64,000 bases of DNA from contig NC_068341.1 in the NCBI RefSeq assembly GCF_014633365.1, positions 44,844,044 to 44,908,043 on the forward strand, read 5' to 3'. The position numbers and the translations under genes are program-made. The stretch is from Diospyros lotus. Its lineage: Eukaryota; Streptophyta; Magnoliopsida; Ericales; Ebenaceae. The notes under the pieces are model-generated. The model ran no database searches. It was not told the origin of the DNA and saw nothing but the letters and a program-made list of their open reading frames with translations. Below are positions 49,901 to 61,900 of this stretch, piece after piece (within the stretch, counting starts at the first letter, position 1; the number at the start of each line of letters is the position of its first letter).

Positions 49901-52900
49901 ACCTGAAAGCTTTGGGCAGTGTTTTCAATGTCTGAATAAATTTCTTGAAGAGCCTCCCAAATCTCTTGAGCTGTCTTGTAGAATAAATATATCCTCTCAA
50001 TCTTCGGCTCCATAGAATTGATCAGCCAGGCCATCACAATAGAATTTTCAGCTCCCCACACACCATAGTTTGCTGAGCTTGTGCTTGGCTTAGAGGCTAT
50101 CCCGGTTAAGTATCCAATCTTTCCCTTGTTGAGCCAACTTGACATATTTAATTAATTTTGGAGTTTTGATGATTAATAAAGAGACCAATTTTGACTTATG
50201 CGCAAATCGTTGTCCCCCAATTTTATTTTTAATATTTTTTATGGCTTTAATTCCAGTAAAATATTTTTATTTACTAAAATCATTTTGCAAATATAATTTA
50301 ATGGAGCAAATTCATTTTCTACATATTTGGGTCATTAGTCAACTAAGCCTATGGCATTAGTCGACTGAGTAGAGAGCATCTCTGCATAAGCTTTTCTTCA
50401 TTGCGACATTAGTCGACTTGGCTGAGAAGTGTTTTCAAATAGTCGACTAAACCTCCCCATAAGTCGACTCCTGATCCGGATAAGTTGACTTCAGATCCAA
50501 GTAAGTGGACTTTAGATTCAGCTTAGTCGACTAAAGATTCAACATTAGTTGACTACTCAAGCCTAATGGGTAGAAAAATTAAACGGAAAGTAGGTCGCCC
50601 TAATGAGTATAAATACGACTCAAGCTTGGATTAAAGGCTCCTTAATGATATTTTGAACGTTCCAAGAGCCGTCAAAAGAGTTTTCGAAGTCTCCATTGTC
50701 ACATCCAAGATCCGCAAGGCTTGCATGCCCTATTGCACATCAAACAAGAAGCCCAAGGCAGTTGGAGGTTGAAGCGCTGAAAACTGATGTTTTTCATCTC
50801 CATCAACTGAGGGTATAATCGATTATTATTTTACTGTTGCCTTGTAATATTTTGATTTCGTGGTTTACTTGTGTCCCTGTGAGAACAATATCTATAATCT
50901 TTAAACTCTTGTGTGGTTTGTTTCAGTTTCCTAGATTCGGTGAAAATCTAGGTGTTTGTGTGTAGTTTCCTAGGTAAACTAAGGGAAAACCTTGGAGTTG
51001 ATTGGTTTAGTGGAACCCCAAGGGTGGTTGAGATCTTGGGAGAATGGATTAGGTGTTTGTGATATACCGAATCACTATATATCACTGTGCTCATTAGTCA
51101 TTCTTTATTGCTTTGATATTTGTCTTGTTGATTGTAGTAACATAGATACAATATAAGATTGAACGAATAATCACATAAATAATTAAATAAGTAAAAAAAG
51201 TTTTTTTTTTAATCACTCAATTCAACCCCCCCCCCTGAGTGGCCATTACCTAAGGGACCAACATCCCTTCCCCCTGATTACAAGCAAAACTAACTGAAAC
51301 CATTCTCCAAAGTTGGTTCCATTCAGCTTGTGCTGAGTAATTTGGAGGGAATGATTGTCAAGGGTGATTGGGGATGGTGAAACCTGGGTATTCCTTGCTG
51401 GAGGAGGTAACTCGGTTGAAGCTTCGCTTGCTGTATGAGATTCAGCCATACCGAAGGAGTCTTTAGACTGTAGGAAAGAGGGAATAGGTAGTAGATTCTG
51501 CCTCGGAACAGTGGCTCTGATACCATGAAAAATATGGTAATGGAAGTTTGTAATGGGAGGAATAAACTTCCTTAATCTTTACTGCTTCACGGTATGTAAA
51601 TATATACATAAAAGATCCTAAGAATTCTCCTAATATTTAGGACTAGATTACACTCCTATTATTTAGGACTAGAATATAACATGTTATGATTAGAATCAAA
51701 CTTCAACTAGGATTTCCTTATCTATTTTAAGGAATATCCTTATCATCCCAGCTGAACACTTGTTTCATCTTTATCTTGTCCTCTTATCCTCTTGGTCATG
51801 GATTACTTTCTTCTTCATCTTCTTCAACAGATTATTCTGAAAAATATACATAAATAGAAGCAAGATGTTGTGACTCATGCATACTAGTATTAAACAGTTT
51901 GCAGCATCAGAAGGAGGTGATGGAAATAACGGAACCAAAGTTCAATCATGAAGTTACATTTACCTGGGACAGGAATTGATCTTAAAACATGGCAATACAA
52001 GAGAAGGAAAGAAAGTAAGTAAAGCTGATTGATGAAATTTCCTAAGAATCCATCTTAAGACATGTCAATGTTGATGAAGTCAGTCAAGAAAGTAAAGCAT
52101 AATGATGAAATGTTCTCTTTCCCTGAGATAGCGGATCACTGAAATAGAGCAATGCATGTAGCTGTTATTGGGGTTTCTCCCAACCCCCAGATATGCTGTG
52201 GATGAAGGTGTCATTCCATGATTTCCTTAATGTTAACTATAGCCATCTATTGTTAAAAATATTGCAGATTATTTTATTGCAATTGGAGCTACAATCAATA
52301 CATACTTTTGTGGTAGCAGTCAGGTTGTAGATTACTATTGCTGCTTACTTGTCAAAGCAGGAAATATGGAAATTTGACTAAATACCAAATGATTTACGTT
52401 AAAGAGATCTTTCTGCAACTTTTATAAATTTTGGAGAACATGTGATTGTATCATTGGCATAGTCACATAATTGCAAAAGCCTGATGTTATTTCCATCCTG
52501 GCAGAGTGTTGAATTCTGTCTTGAGCTGCAACAAGCTTTCATGACATCATCGCGTTTTGTTTGCATTATTTAGGGAAATAATATGTTTGAAGGATATGTT
52601 AATGGTCCTTCAAGTGCAATTTCCTCCAACTTAAGTACTGCTATTTCAGAGTCACAGGTTGGAACAACACTGTCCTAGAGTTCAATCTACCTTATCATGT
52701 TAACAAAGCATATATCACTTTGGGCTAAATATGTAAAATTTGGTGTTTACATGGATGATTGTATAATAAGAGATTATAAAGTGCCGGGGGACCAAAATAA
52801 TGGTAGGCCTAACTTTAGAGACTCCAGATTCATCCCTTAGATAATGTCCTAAATCTGAAGTAGTAGTATAATTTTCCACCGAACTAATTCAAGGCCAAAA

Positions 52901-55900
52901 ATCACTGAAAGCAAATTATGAACAAAAGATTCCTTACTGGAAATTGAAATTTTCCCTTTATCTCTTTTACTGTTCATTCATTTAACTTTCAAGTCTCGTC
53001 CAAATTGGGAACTTGCAAAACTTAATGATTTTTCTTTGTTCTTCATCTTGTTAAATTACAGACATTGCATTTTCGGCTTCAAGAGGAAAGAGAAAGACAT
53101 GGCATTGATGTTCATTTCCTTATGATTGATAGGTGTGTAAAAAGTCATTTTCATATGTCAGTCTGCCTGGCTTAATAGTAGTGTCTGTTTTATAAATCAT
53201 TTGAACGAACAGTTGTTTCCATGTAAGCAAAGTGCAGCAAATGATCCATAAACTAAAAAGAGTTTGCTTCTGGTCGCTCTGAAATAGTGAAAGTTTCATG
53301 GAAATTCTTTGTGATCTTGTGGAAGTTTTATTGCCGAAACTTCACTGACACTGTTGTTTATATTATTTTTCATAATCAGCATTGGGGCTTTTCACTGGAT
53401 TGATCGTGCTTCAACATCTTTGGCTGTCATGGACAGTAGCAGGTACCAGATTCAGTAGGATTATTTGAAGGTGTGGAACTAACATTTCTACTACTTCCTT
53501 TCCCCTCCATGGGGAAAAAAGGGTCCTGCCATTCCTCCTATGGATCCTATGGATATGTAAGGTTGTGGAGCATGAAAGAACAAATCAGTTTTTTTTTTTA
53601 ATCATGAGTCATGTCTTTCATGTTATTTTGGAGATATCTTGTCTATATGGATTAACTGGTTGCTTATGAGTTAATCTGATAATTTCAATAAAAAAGTTAC
53701 TAGATGTGGCCTTGGATCAATTGGACCTAATTTTAGGGCTAGCTTTCAATTTTTTATCTTATTTTATTTTTTAACATATGGTCATGGCTTTGGAGAAAGA
53801 AAGAGAGAAATTTTTTCATGGCATATAATTTATTGTTTTTGCTTGATAAGGAACTAACCGCAAGGCTAAGAGGGGGAAGGGGGAGCCACATGCCGAGCAC
53901 AAACCTAATGCAGCAGGGAAAGCTGGATCCACAAGAATACCACAACCAGACCATTGCTGACTAGATGGGAGCCTCGTGGCCACTTATCTGCAGCATGATG
54001 CCTCTCTACTCAAGAGATGTGGGAATGGGGACCATGACATATAATTTAATTATAGCTAATACCATTTTCAAAAGTAATGGAATCAACATTTCTTCACATA
54101 TAAAAGTAGCTTATTGACTAGACAATACACTTATTTCTTATGAGGTAAAAAGATTGCTTGCATGGGGAGAGTGCCTACCCACTTAACATAGACTTGTCCT
54201 TGACTTCTATATGGAGAAGGAAACATGATAAGAAGTGAAACCCAAAAATCAAATGGTGAGATTTAATAGGCGTAAAGCAAGTTATTTTCAGGAAAAAAGT
54301 GTGAAAAAAGAGATTGGATTGTGGAAGGTGAGGCAAGGAACACAACAAAAATTCTTCTAGAAGAGTTACTTAAAGACTTAGCATACATGCCCTAATAGGA
54401 AAAATTGGAAAAGGTTTATGCTATCTAAAAGGAGGTCAAGAAGGCTGTTAGTGATGCAAGCTCAAAAGTTTTTGAAAATTGTACAACCAACTTAGCACAA
54501 AAGATAGAGAAAGTTGTTAGTGTAAGAGAAAGCAAAAAAAGGATTTGAGCCAAGTGTATAAAAGAGTAAGACCAAAAGTCACTATTAAATGAAGGGGTGA
54601 TTAAAGCGAGATGGAAAGGGTATTTTTCAAAGCTATTCAATGAATGTGGAGAAACAAATATTACATTAGAAAATCATTGTTATTCTAAAAAAGATGGGCC
54701 GAATGTTTTATAGATGTATTTGTCTGAAAGAAGTGAAACAAGCCATGAGAAAATAATAATAGTGAAACAATTGGACTAGATAATATCCCATAGAAACATT
54801 GAAATGCATGAAAGAAAAAACATTTTGTGGTTAACAAAAATATTTAATGTGATTCTCTAATTGAAGAGGATGTTTGATAGATGGAGGAATATCTAGTGCC
54901 TACTTATAAGAACAGAGGATACATTCAAATTTGTGGAAATTAGAGAAGGATCATGGTAATGGGCCATTATGAAACATTGGGAGAGGGTGCCTAAGCTAAG
55001 GTTTAAGAAGAGAAACCAAGGTGCTCGATAATCAATTTGTTTCCATGCCTAGTAGGCCACCAATGGAAGCTATATACTTGGTAAAGTGCCTGATGGAAAA
55101 GTCTAGTGAAGATAAACTAAAGAATTTACATATGGGGTATACAAATTTAGAAAAAGCTTATGACAAGATCTTTAGAGAAGTCTTAACGAAAAAGGTCTTA
55201 ATTGCATATATAGGTTACTAAAGATGGCGTTACCTCAGTGGATAAGACAAATGAAAGCATGAATACTAAGCTCAAGATATGAGGGGCACTTTATAATCTA
55301 AAGCCTTTAAGTCCAGTACATTGAAAATTGAATATATAAAATGTAAGATGAGTGAAACTATTAGCATGGATGATGTTATGGTGAGACGTGATGATTGAGT
55401 CATTTTAGAAAAAGATTAGTTTCAATACCTTTCATTAATTGTTTAACAAGCTGGTGAGATTATTAAGGATATTACTCATAGAATGAAGGTAGAATGATTG
55501 AAATGTAGAAGTGCATTCTGCATGTTATGCAATAGTAAAATCCCATTGGAGCCAAAAGGGAAATTTCATTTGATGGGTATAGGACCAACTTTGTTGCATG
55601 GTATGAAATGTTGGCACCATTACATGCAAAATATGAGAGTAATGGAGATGAGAAAGTTATTGTGAATGTGTGGTCATACAAGAAATGATACAATTAAAAA
55701 TGAGATTATGTGTCTCATGGTTGGGGGACTCTTATTGAAGATAAGATGCGTGAGACACTCCTAAGATGGCTTGGTGATGTGAGAGGGGCCGCAACAACTC
55801 TGGTTCAGCAGGTCCATTTTTACCCAATGGAATCTGCACAATTTCATCAAAGTTGACTGTATTTCTGGCACAGAAGTGTTAACACCTTTTTTCTCCTCAA

Positions 55901-58900
55901 TCTTCTCTTATAAGATCTCTCGGCAACTCCATCCTCTTGCTTGATAGAGATATCCTCTTACCCAATTTAGGCATGGATTAACTCCACAGGTAGTATCATT
56001 GGTGTCCTCACGGAGGGGTTTGCTGAGGGGAGGAGACTTTGGCTGGGAAGGAGGTGAAGTTGGAGGGAGATGGAGGTAAAGTTAGAGAGAGAGAGAGGAG
56101 GAGATGGGGGCAATATAGTCTTTCAGTAGAAATTGTCAAAAGTGGAGTGGGAATAACATTTTTCTTCGAGCCAATAATGTCTCCCCAGTTTTCTTGCTTT
56201 TGATCTTTCTGATGCAGCACAGTTTCAACTAGGTAAGGTTCAAATTCTCTAATCTCTTGTTCAACAGTTTCACAGTTTTGATCTTTTGGAAGAACCAAGC
56301 TTTTGTAGTTTCTCATTTGCAAGCCCTTCACATTCAAATTCTCTAATCTCTTGTTCAGTGCCAAAGATTCTAGGTAAGGTTTCTGGATTTCTCCCTTTGC
56401 TCTTTACAACAATTTCTAGCACATGATATTCTGGAAATAGATCAGAGAAACTATTCTTTTCAGCCTTAAGATCATCATTATGTTTAATAAAAAAATTTAG
56501 AATACCATCCAACCAAAATATTTACGAATCTAGGTTCCATTCCACCACATTAGACACACACAAGGTCACCAAGAACCACTCCTATTAAAGGTAGGATGCA
56601 TGAGACATGATTAAGATGGTTTAGTCATGTGAGAGAAGAAGAGCTATAGAGGCTCATGAGGATAGTGGATAGAATTGAACATGTCTTTGGGAAAAGAGAT
56701 AGAAGAAGATCAAGAATACTTGAAGGGGTCTCTTAGGTATGATATGAGGTGTAAGGGTCTTACAAAAGATACGATCATAAAATAGAAATGTTTTTGAGCT
56801 ACAATTTATGTAACTTACCCCACATGGATTATGGCTTGATATTTTGTACCAAGAAGTCCTGGCAATTAGTTTTCTTAATAATAAGCATGTTTTCATGCAT
56901 TATGGTAGTTAGATTAGCAGGGTGAGTTGAATAAGAACTTACAGATTTAAGTATTTTTTTTTTTTTTAAGCTTTAAACCCTTAGAGATGACACGGGATAT
57001 GATTGCCTTATAGAGGATATGAGTCTAGATTCATGGGGCTGACCCCACCTAGTGGGATTAAGACTTGTGATTGTTGTTATTGGTGTTGTAACTAATTCTT
57101 TAAGGTTGCAGTTTGGATCAATTAAAATTTGACTGGAGTTTTCTTGAATTACATTGCATTATACACTTGTTCAATTGCAGAATTCATATTTGCTCCATTC
57201 ACAGCCTTGAATTGGCTAGGTTATTCTACTGTAACTTGTACATCCATCTGACAATCTGAATACTTGCTTGGTATCTCATATACAATATTTTTTTTATTGT
57301 GTAGGAAAAGTCACTCTCTTCAGTGTGTGTCCCAAACCATAGTTCGGGAGATCAGAAAACTTTTGCTGGTACATCCCATGCTCATTTTAGTTACAAAAAC
57401 AGCCAGTTTGGGGGATAAATATTCAACAACTGAAGCAAACAGGTTAATCTCTAATTATCTGATGGATCGTAATTTAACTTCTTTCAGAAATGAAAAATCT
57501 ATTTATTTAGATGGACTAGGTTTTTTCCATAATGTGCATTTTAATTAGTCAAAACCTGGCAAAGTAGGGTCCAGTTAAATTTTGTTTTGACTAGAAAGAT
57601 TGCATTAGCATCATCTTTAGTCATGATTGCTACCATTCAATCACATTTAGCCAGTTCAAACCCAATTGCTCTGCATTTCTTGGTGCAACACACATCTTAA
57701 AATTTGAATTCAACGTAGGCTAGATGGCCATATTTTTGACTGGGAAACTGGGCCATGTACTTTTACATTTATTTGGAGCTGTGCCAGCTAGCATTCAGCA
57801 AGGATGAATGGCTGTGATAGGGATAATGATGGGATATTAGCTTTACCATAGCAGCAATGGGTTGTTCCCCAGCTACACAAGACCATAAAAAACTCAAGGA
57901 CGAGTTTTTCTCCAACCAGAGGAGAATGATAGGGATAACGGATATTTGATGGTTTATGTTTATTTATATCGTTTTGTTTTGATTTATCATAGTTGTTTAG
58001 ATGATAAGAATTATATTTAATTTAGGGATTAGAATCATATTTTGATTAGATTTTAGGTAGTTATCTTTTTGTCTTTAGACATTGCCTATAAATAAGGCAT
58101 ATGGTGTATTGTGGAATTAACACTTGATTTTTTAATATAATTAATATTGATTTTCTCCCTCCCTACCTCTCGCTGCTATCTTCTTCTACTTCTTTCTTAA
58201 GCTTCTTGTTCCCCTACTTTCTTCTTCCATCTTTCTGTAATTTTGTGACAGAGCTAGTGCAATCTTATCGAGTGTTTGCTTCAGGAAGCCTAGTGCAGTT
58301 TTCCTCTTAACAACCTTCTTTTGCAATTTTTGTGAAATTATTATAGAAAATGGCCTGTTTTGCATCTAGGATTCTAGTTTAGTCTATACAAATTAGACTC
58401 TGAGTTCGGAAATTCTATATAAGAGTGCTTGAGGGGTTAAGCACCAACATCATATAGGTTATGGATATAAAGTTGTGGTGGGGTCGTTAGACTTGGAAGC
58501 AGAACCAAGTTGCATACTTGTTTTCAGGCAAGAACTAGGCTGGTTATAATTCTTATTCTAATACAGGACTAGAACTCTGTGATTGAATTCAATTTGAATC
58601 GCCAAAGCTGAAAGAAGTTCAAGGTCAATGGTCAATGCTGGACATTGTCTGGCAATTGAGGCAAAACGGCTAGGTCTCATGATTTGTACATACTGATTGA
58701 AGCTGTAATGATTTATTTTGGATTCTATGTGACTCAAAGATCCAGAATTTAAGAGTGCCAATTAATGACTAATTTTGTTTTAAAAGACCTATCATTGAAA
58801 GCTTTGAGATGTTTGGAGAAAGTTAGGTTCATCTTTTTATTCAAAACAATTAGTCTCATACCATATTATATGTTACAATAATTTGCAATATGTGTTATCA

Positions 58901-61900
58901 TATATATATATATATATATTATATATTATCCTAATATAAATATAAAATATGTCATATTACAAGTAAAATATAGTATATAATACACCATATATATATATGA
59001 ATATATAAATATACATATATTTATAATAAATATGTATTATTATGATATAGCGACATATAATGTGATTTATTATATATCGCAAACATATAATATACTATAT
59101 ATCGAATAAGGTAATATAATATAACAACAACAACAACATATCCAGCCTTTATCCCACTATGTGGGGTTGGCTACATGAATTCTAGACTTCCATGTATTTA
59201 TGTCTTTTGTCATATCTTCATTAATGTCCATACACTTTAATCAAACTTTAATGTTTCTCCCAAAGTCTTCTTAGATCTGCCTCTACCTCTTTTTTTGACT
59301 AATTGTTCAATTTCATCCACTCTCCTCACAGGAGCGTCTCATGGTCTCATTTTCACATGACCAAACCATCTTAGTCTAGTCTCTCTCATCTTCTCCTCTA
59401 TTGTCACTACTCCTACCTTATTACGAATAATTTCATTTCTAATTTTATCTTTTCTTGTATGGCTGCACATCCATCTTAACATCCTCATCTCCGCTACGCT
59501 CGTCTTTTGCTCATGCTGGTATTTGACTGCCTAACATTCTGAGCCGTACAACAAAACTGGCCTTATAGCTGTCCTATAGAATTTTCCTTTCAGTTTTATA
59601 AGGATTTTACCATCACATAACACCCCCGATGCATTTCTCTATTTTAGCCAACCTGCCTTAATTCTATGTGTGACATTCTCGTGAATTTCTTCATCTTTTT
59701 GAATCACTGATCCCAAATATCTAAAATGATCTTTTCTTTGTAAGATTTGGTCTTCCAATTTTATTTAACATCCTTCACTCTTGCATTTTTACTAAATTTA
59801 CATTCCATATATTCTGTTTTCTTTCTGCTTAATTTAAATCCCTTAGATTCTAAATTGTTTCTCCATAACTCAAGCTTAGTGTTCACTCCTTCTTTTGTTT
59901 CATCCACCAACAGTATGTCGTCTGCAAAAAGCATACACCATGGCACCTCTGTCTGAATATCTTTAGTGAGTTCATCCATTACTAAAGAAAATAAGTATGA
60001 ATTTAGTACAGAACCTTGATGCAATCCTATTGTAATTTTAAACGGTTCAGTATCCCCTCCGCATGTTCTGACCCTTGTCTCTGCACCATAATACATGTCC
60101 TTAAGGGCTTGTATATAGGCTATTCGGACTTATTTCTTCTCTAAAACCCTCCATAATACTTCTCTAGGGACTTTATCATAGGCCTTTTCTAGATCTATAA
60201 ACACCAAATGTAGGTCCTTCTGATGCTCCCGATACCTTTCCATTAGGCGTCTTAGTAGGTATTTAACTTCCATTGTTGACCTACCAGGCATGAAACCAAA
60301 CTGATTTTCCAAGATCTCTGTTTCTTTTCTGAGCCTTTGCTCTATTACTCTCTCTCATAGTTTCATGGTATGGCTCATTAACTTAATTCATTTGTAATTT
60401 TCACAGTTTTGAACATCTCCTTTGTTCTTATATATAGGGACCAAAGTACTCTTCCTCCACTCATCTAACATCTTTTTTGATTTAAGAATCGCGTTAAATA
60501 ATTTCGTTAGCCAGGAGATGTCCTCTTCTCCCATGCATTTCCATGCTTCTATTGGTATATTATCCGGTCCCACCGCCTTATGATTTTTCATCTTTTTTAA
60601 TGCTTGTCTTATTTCATTTGGACTTATGCGTCGATAAAATGTATAACTCACGTTCCCTTCGGAGTTACTAAGATGTCCCAACCTAACTCTTGTGTCGCCA
60701 TCATCATTGAATAATTTATTGAAATACTCCTTCCATCTCTCCTTAATCGCTCCCTCATTCACTAATACATTTTGATTTTCATCTTTTATGCATTTCACTT
60801 GATTTAAATCCCTTGTTTTTCTTTCTCTTGCTTTAGCTAATTTATATATATCCCTTTCTCCATCTTTTGTATCAAGTCGTTTATATAGATTCTCGTATGC
60901 TTTTGACATTGCTTCACTAACAGCTTTTTTTGCTGCCTTTTTTGATTCTTTGTAATTTTTTTGATTTTCTTCATTGTTGCACTGATATACAGCCTTATAC
61001 CAATTTTTCTTATTTTTAATTTTCAATTGTACTTCTTCATTCCACCACCAAGACTCCTTAAGGTTAGTGGCTCTACCATTTGTCTCTCCAAGCACTACCT
61101 TTGCTGTGCTTCTCAGGGCATTTGCCATTTCTCTCCACATTTGGTTTGTTTGTCCTTCTCCATTCCATTCTCTTCTTCCCCTTAATTTTTCTTTGAAGAT
61201 TAGTTGTTTATCTCCTTTTAAATCCCACCACCTGATTCTTGAATTTTGTTTTATGTGATTTTTTCTCTTCTAATTTCTTACTTGGACGTCAAGTACTAGA
61301 AGTCTATGTTGAGTAGTCAAACACTCTCCCGGTATCACCTTACAATCCCTACAACATACCCGGTCCTCTTGTCTCATGAGGAAGTAATCTATTTGGGTGC
61401 TTGATGTGATATTTTTATATGTGATTAAGTGTTCGTCCCATTTTTTGAACCTAGTATTGGTTATGATGAGCCCATATGCCATTGCAAAATCTAGAATAGA
61501 CTTACCCTCATTATTAATTTTCCCGAATCCATACCCTCCATGTACCTCTCTATAGCCGTTTCCGTCTCTACCCACGTGACCATTTAAGTCATCTCTTATA
61601 ATCTTTTTCTCCTCTTGGTATCATTTATATGAGTCCTTCTAGGTCCTCCCAGAATTTTGCTTTTATCTCCTCACATAACCCTGCTTGTGGTGCATATGTA
61701 CTAAAGATATTCATAGTCATTCTTCCTAGAATAACCTTCACCATAATAATCCTATCCCCTATTCTCTTTACATCCACTACCTCATCTACTAAGCTTTTAT
61801 CCATAATAATCTCCACTCCATTTTTTGCTCGATCATTTCCTATGTACCATATTTTATATCCATTTTTTGGCAAGATTTTTGCTTTTTTCCCTACCCATCT

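Larger units (their letters stand above)
46318..51449 (-). pseudogene. Broken copia gag-pol polyprotein
   Basis: gag is split by the inserted LTR: its N-terminal part is at 51246-51449 ([20 protein letters not shown]) and its continuation at 49897-50145. A long open stretch of 386 codons (48184-49344) holds the protease site [14 protein letters not shown], the zinc-finger [10 protein letters not shown]...HCEHC and the integrase core. In the core, IHSDIWGP keeps the first catalytic Asp, but the second motif reads LRSNNGREY (Asp replaced by Asn). Reverse transcriptase is at 47375-46731 with YVDD, and RNase H lies toward 46318. Frame breaks separate the parts. Confidence 0.87.
45606..51829 (-). 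mobile_element. Full-length Ty1/copia retrotransposon in XRCC2 intron 3, antisense
   Basis: LTRs are 45606-45931 (326 bases) and 51526-51829 (304 bases). Both start tgaaaaatatggtaat and end cttcttcaaca. The flanking five-mers gatta (45601-45605 and 51830-51834) are identical, so the borders are exact. The primer-site complement ctctgatacca precedes 51526. The left LTR has an extra 22-base tandem duplication (actaggactagattacac region). By eye the LTRs differ at about 11 positions. A large solo LTR (50127-51263) sits in the gag region. The element opposes XRCC2 transcription. Confidence 0.95.

Noticed and set aside
50337..50554. CRISPR-like array
   Set aside because: Short 8-bp palindromes at 21-bp spacing inside an LTR of a plant transposon; there are no long repeats with unique spacers and no cas genes.
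52572..52661. Possible extra XRCC2 exon
   Set aside because: It has exon-like borders, but exons 3 and 4 join directly in frame and match the XRCC2 family without it.
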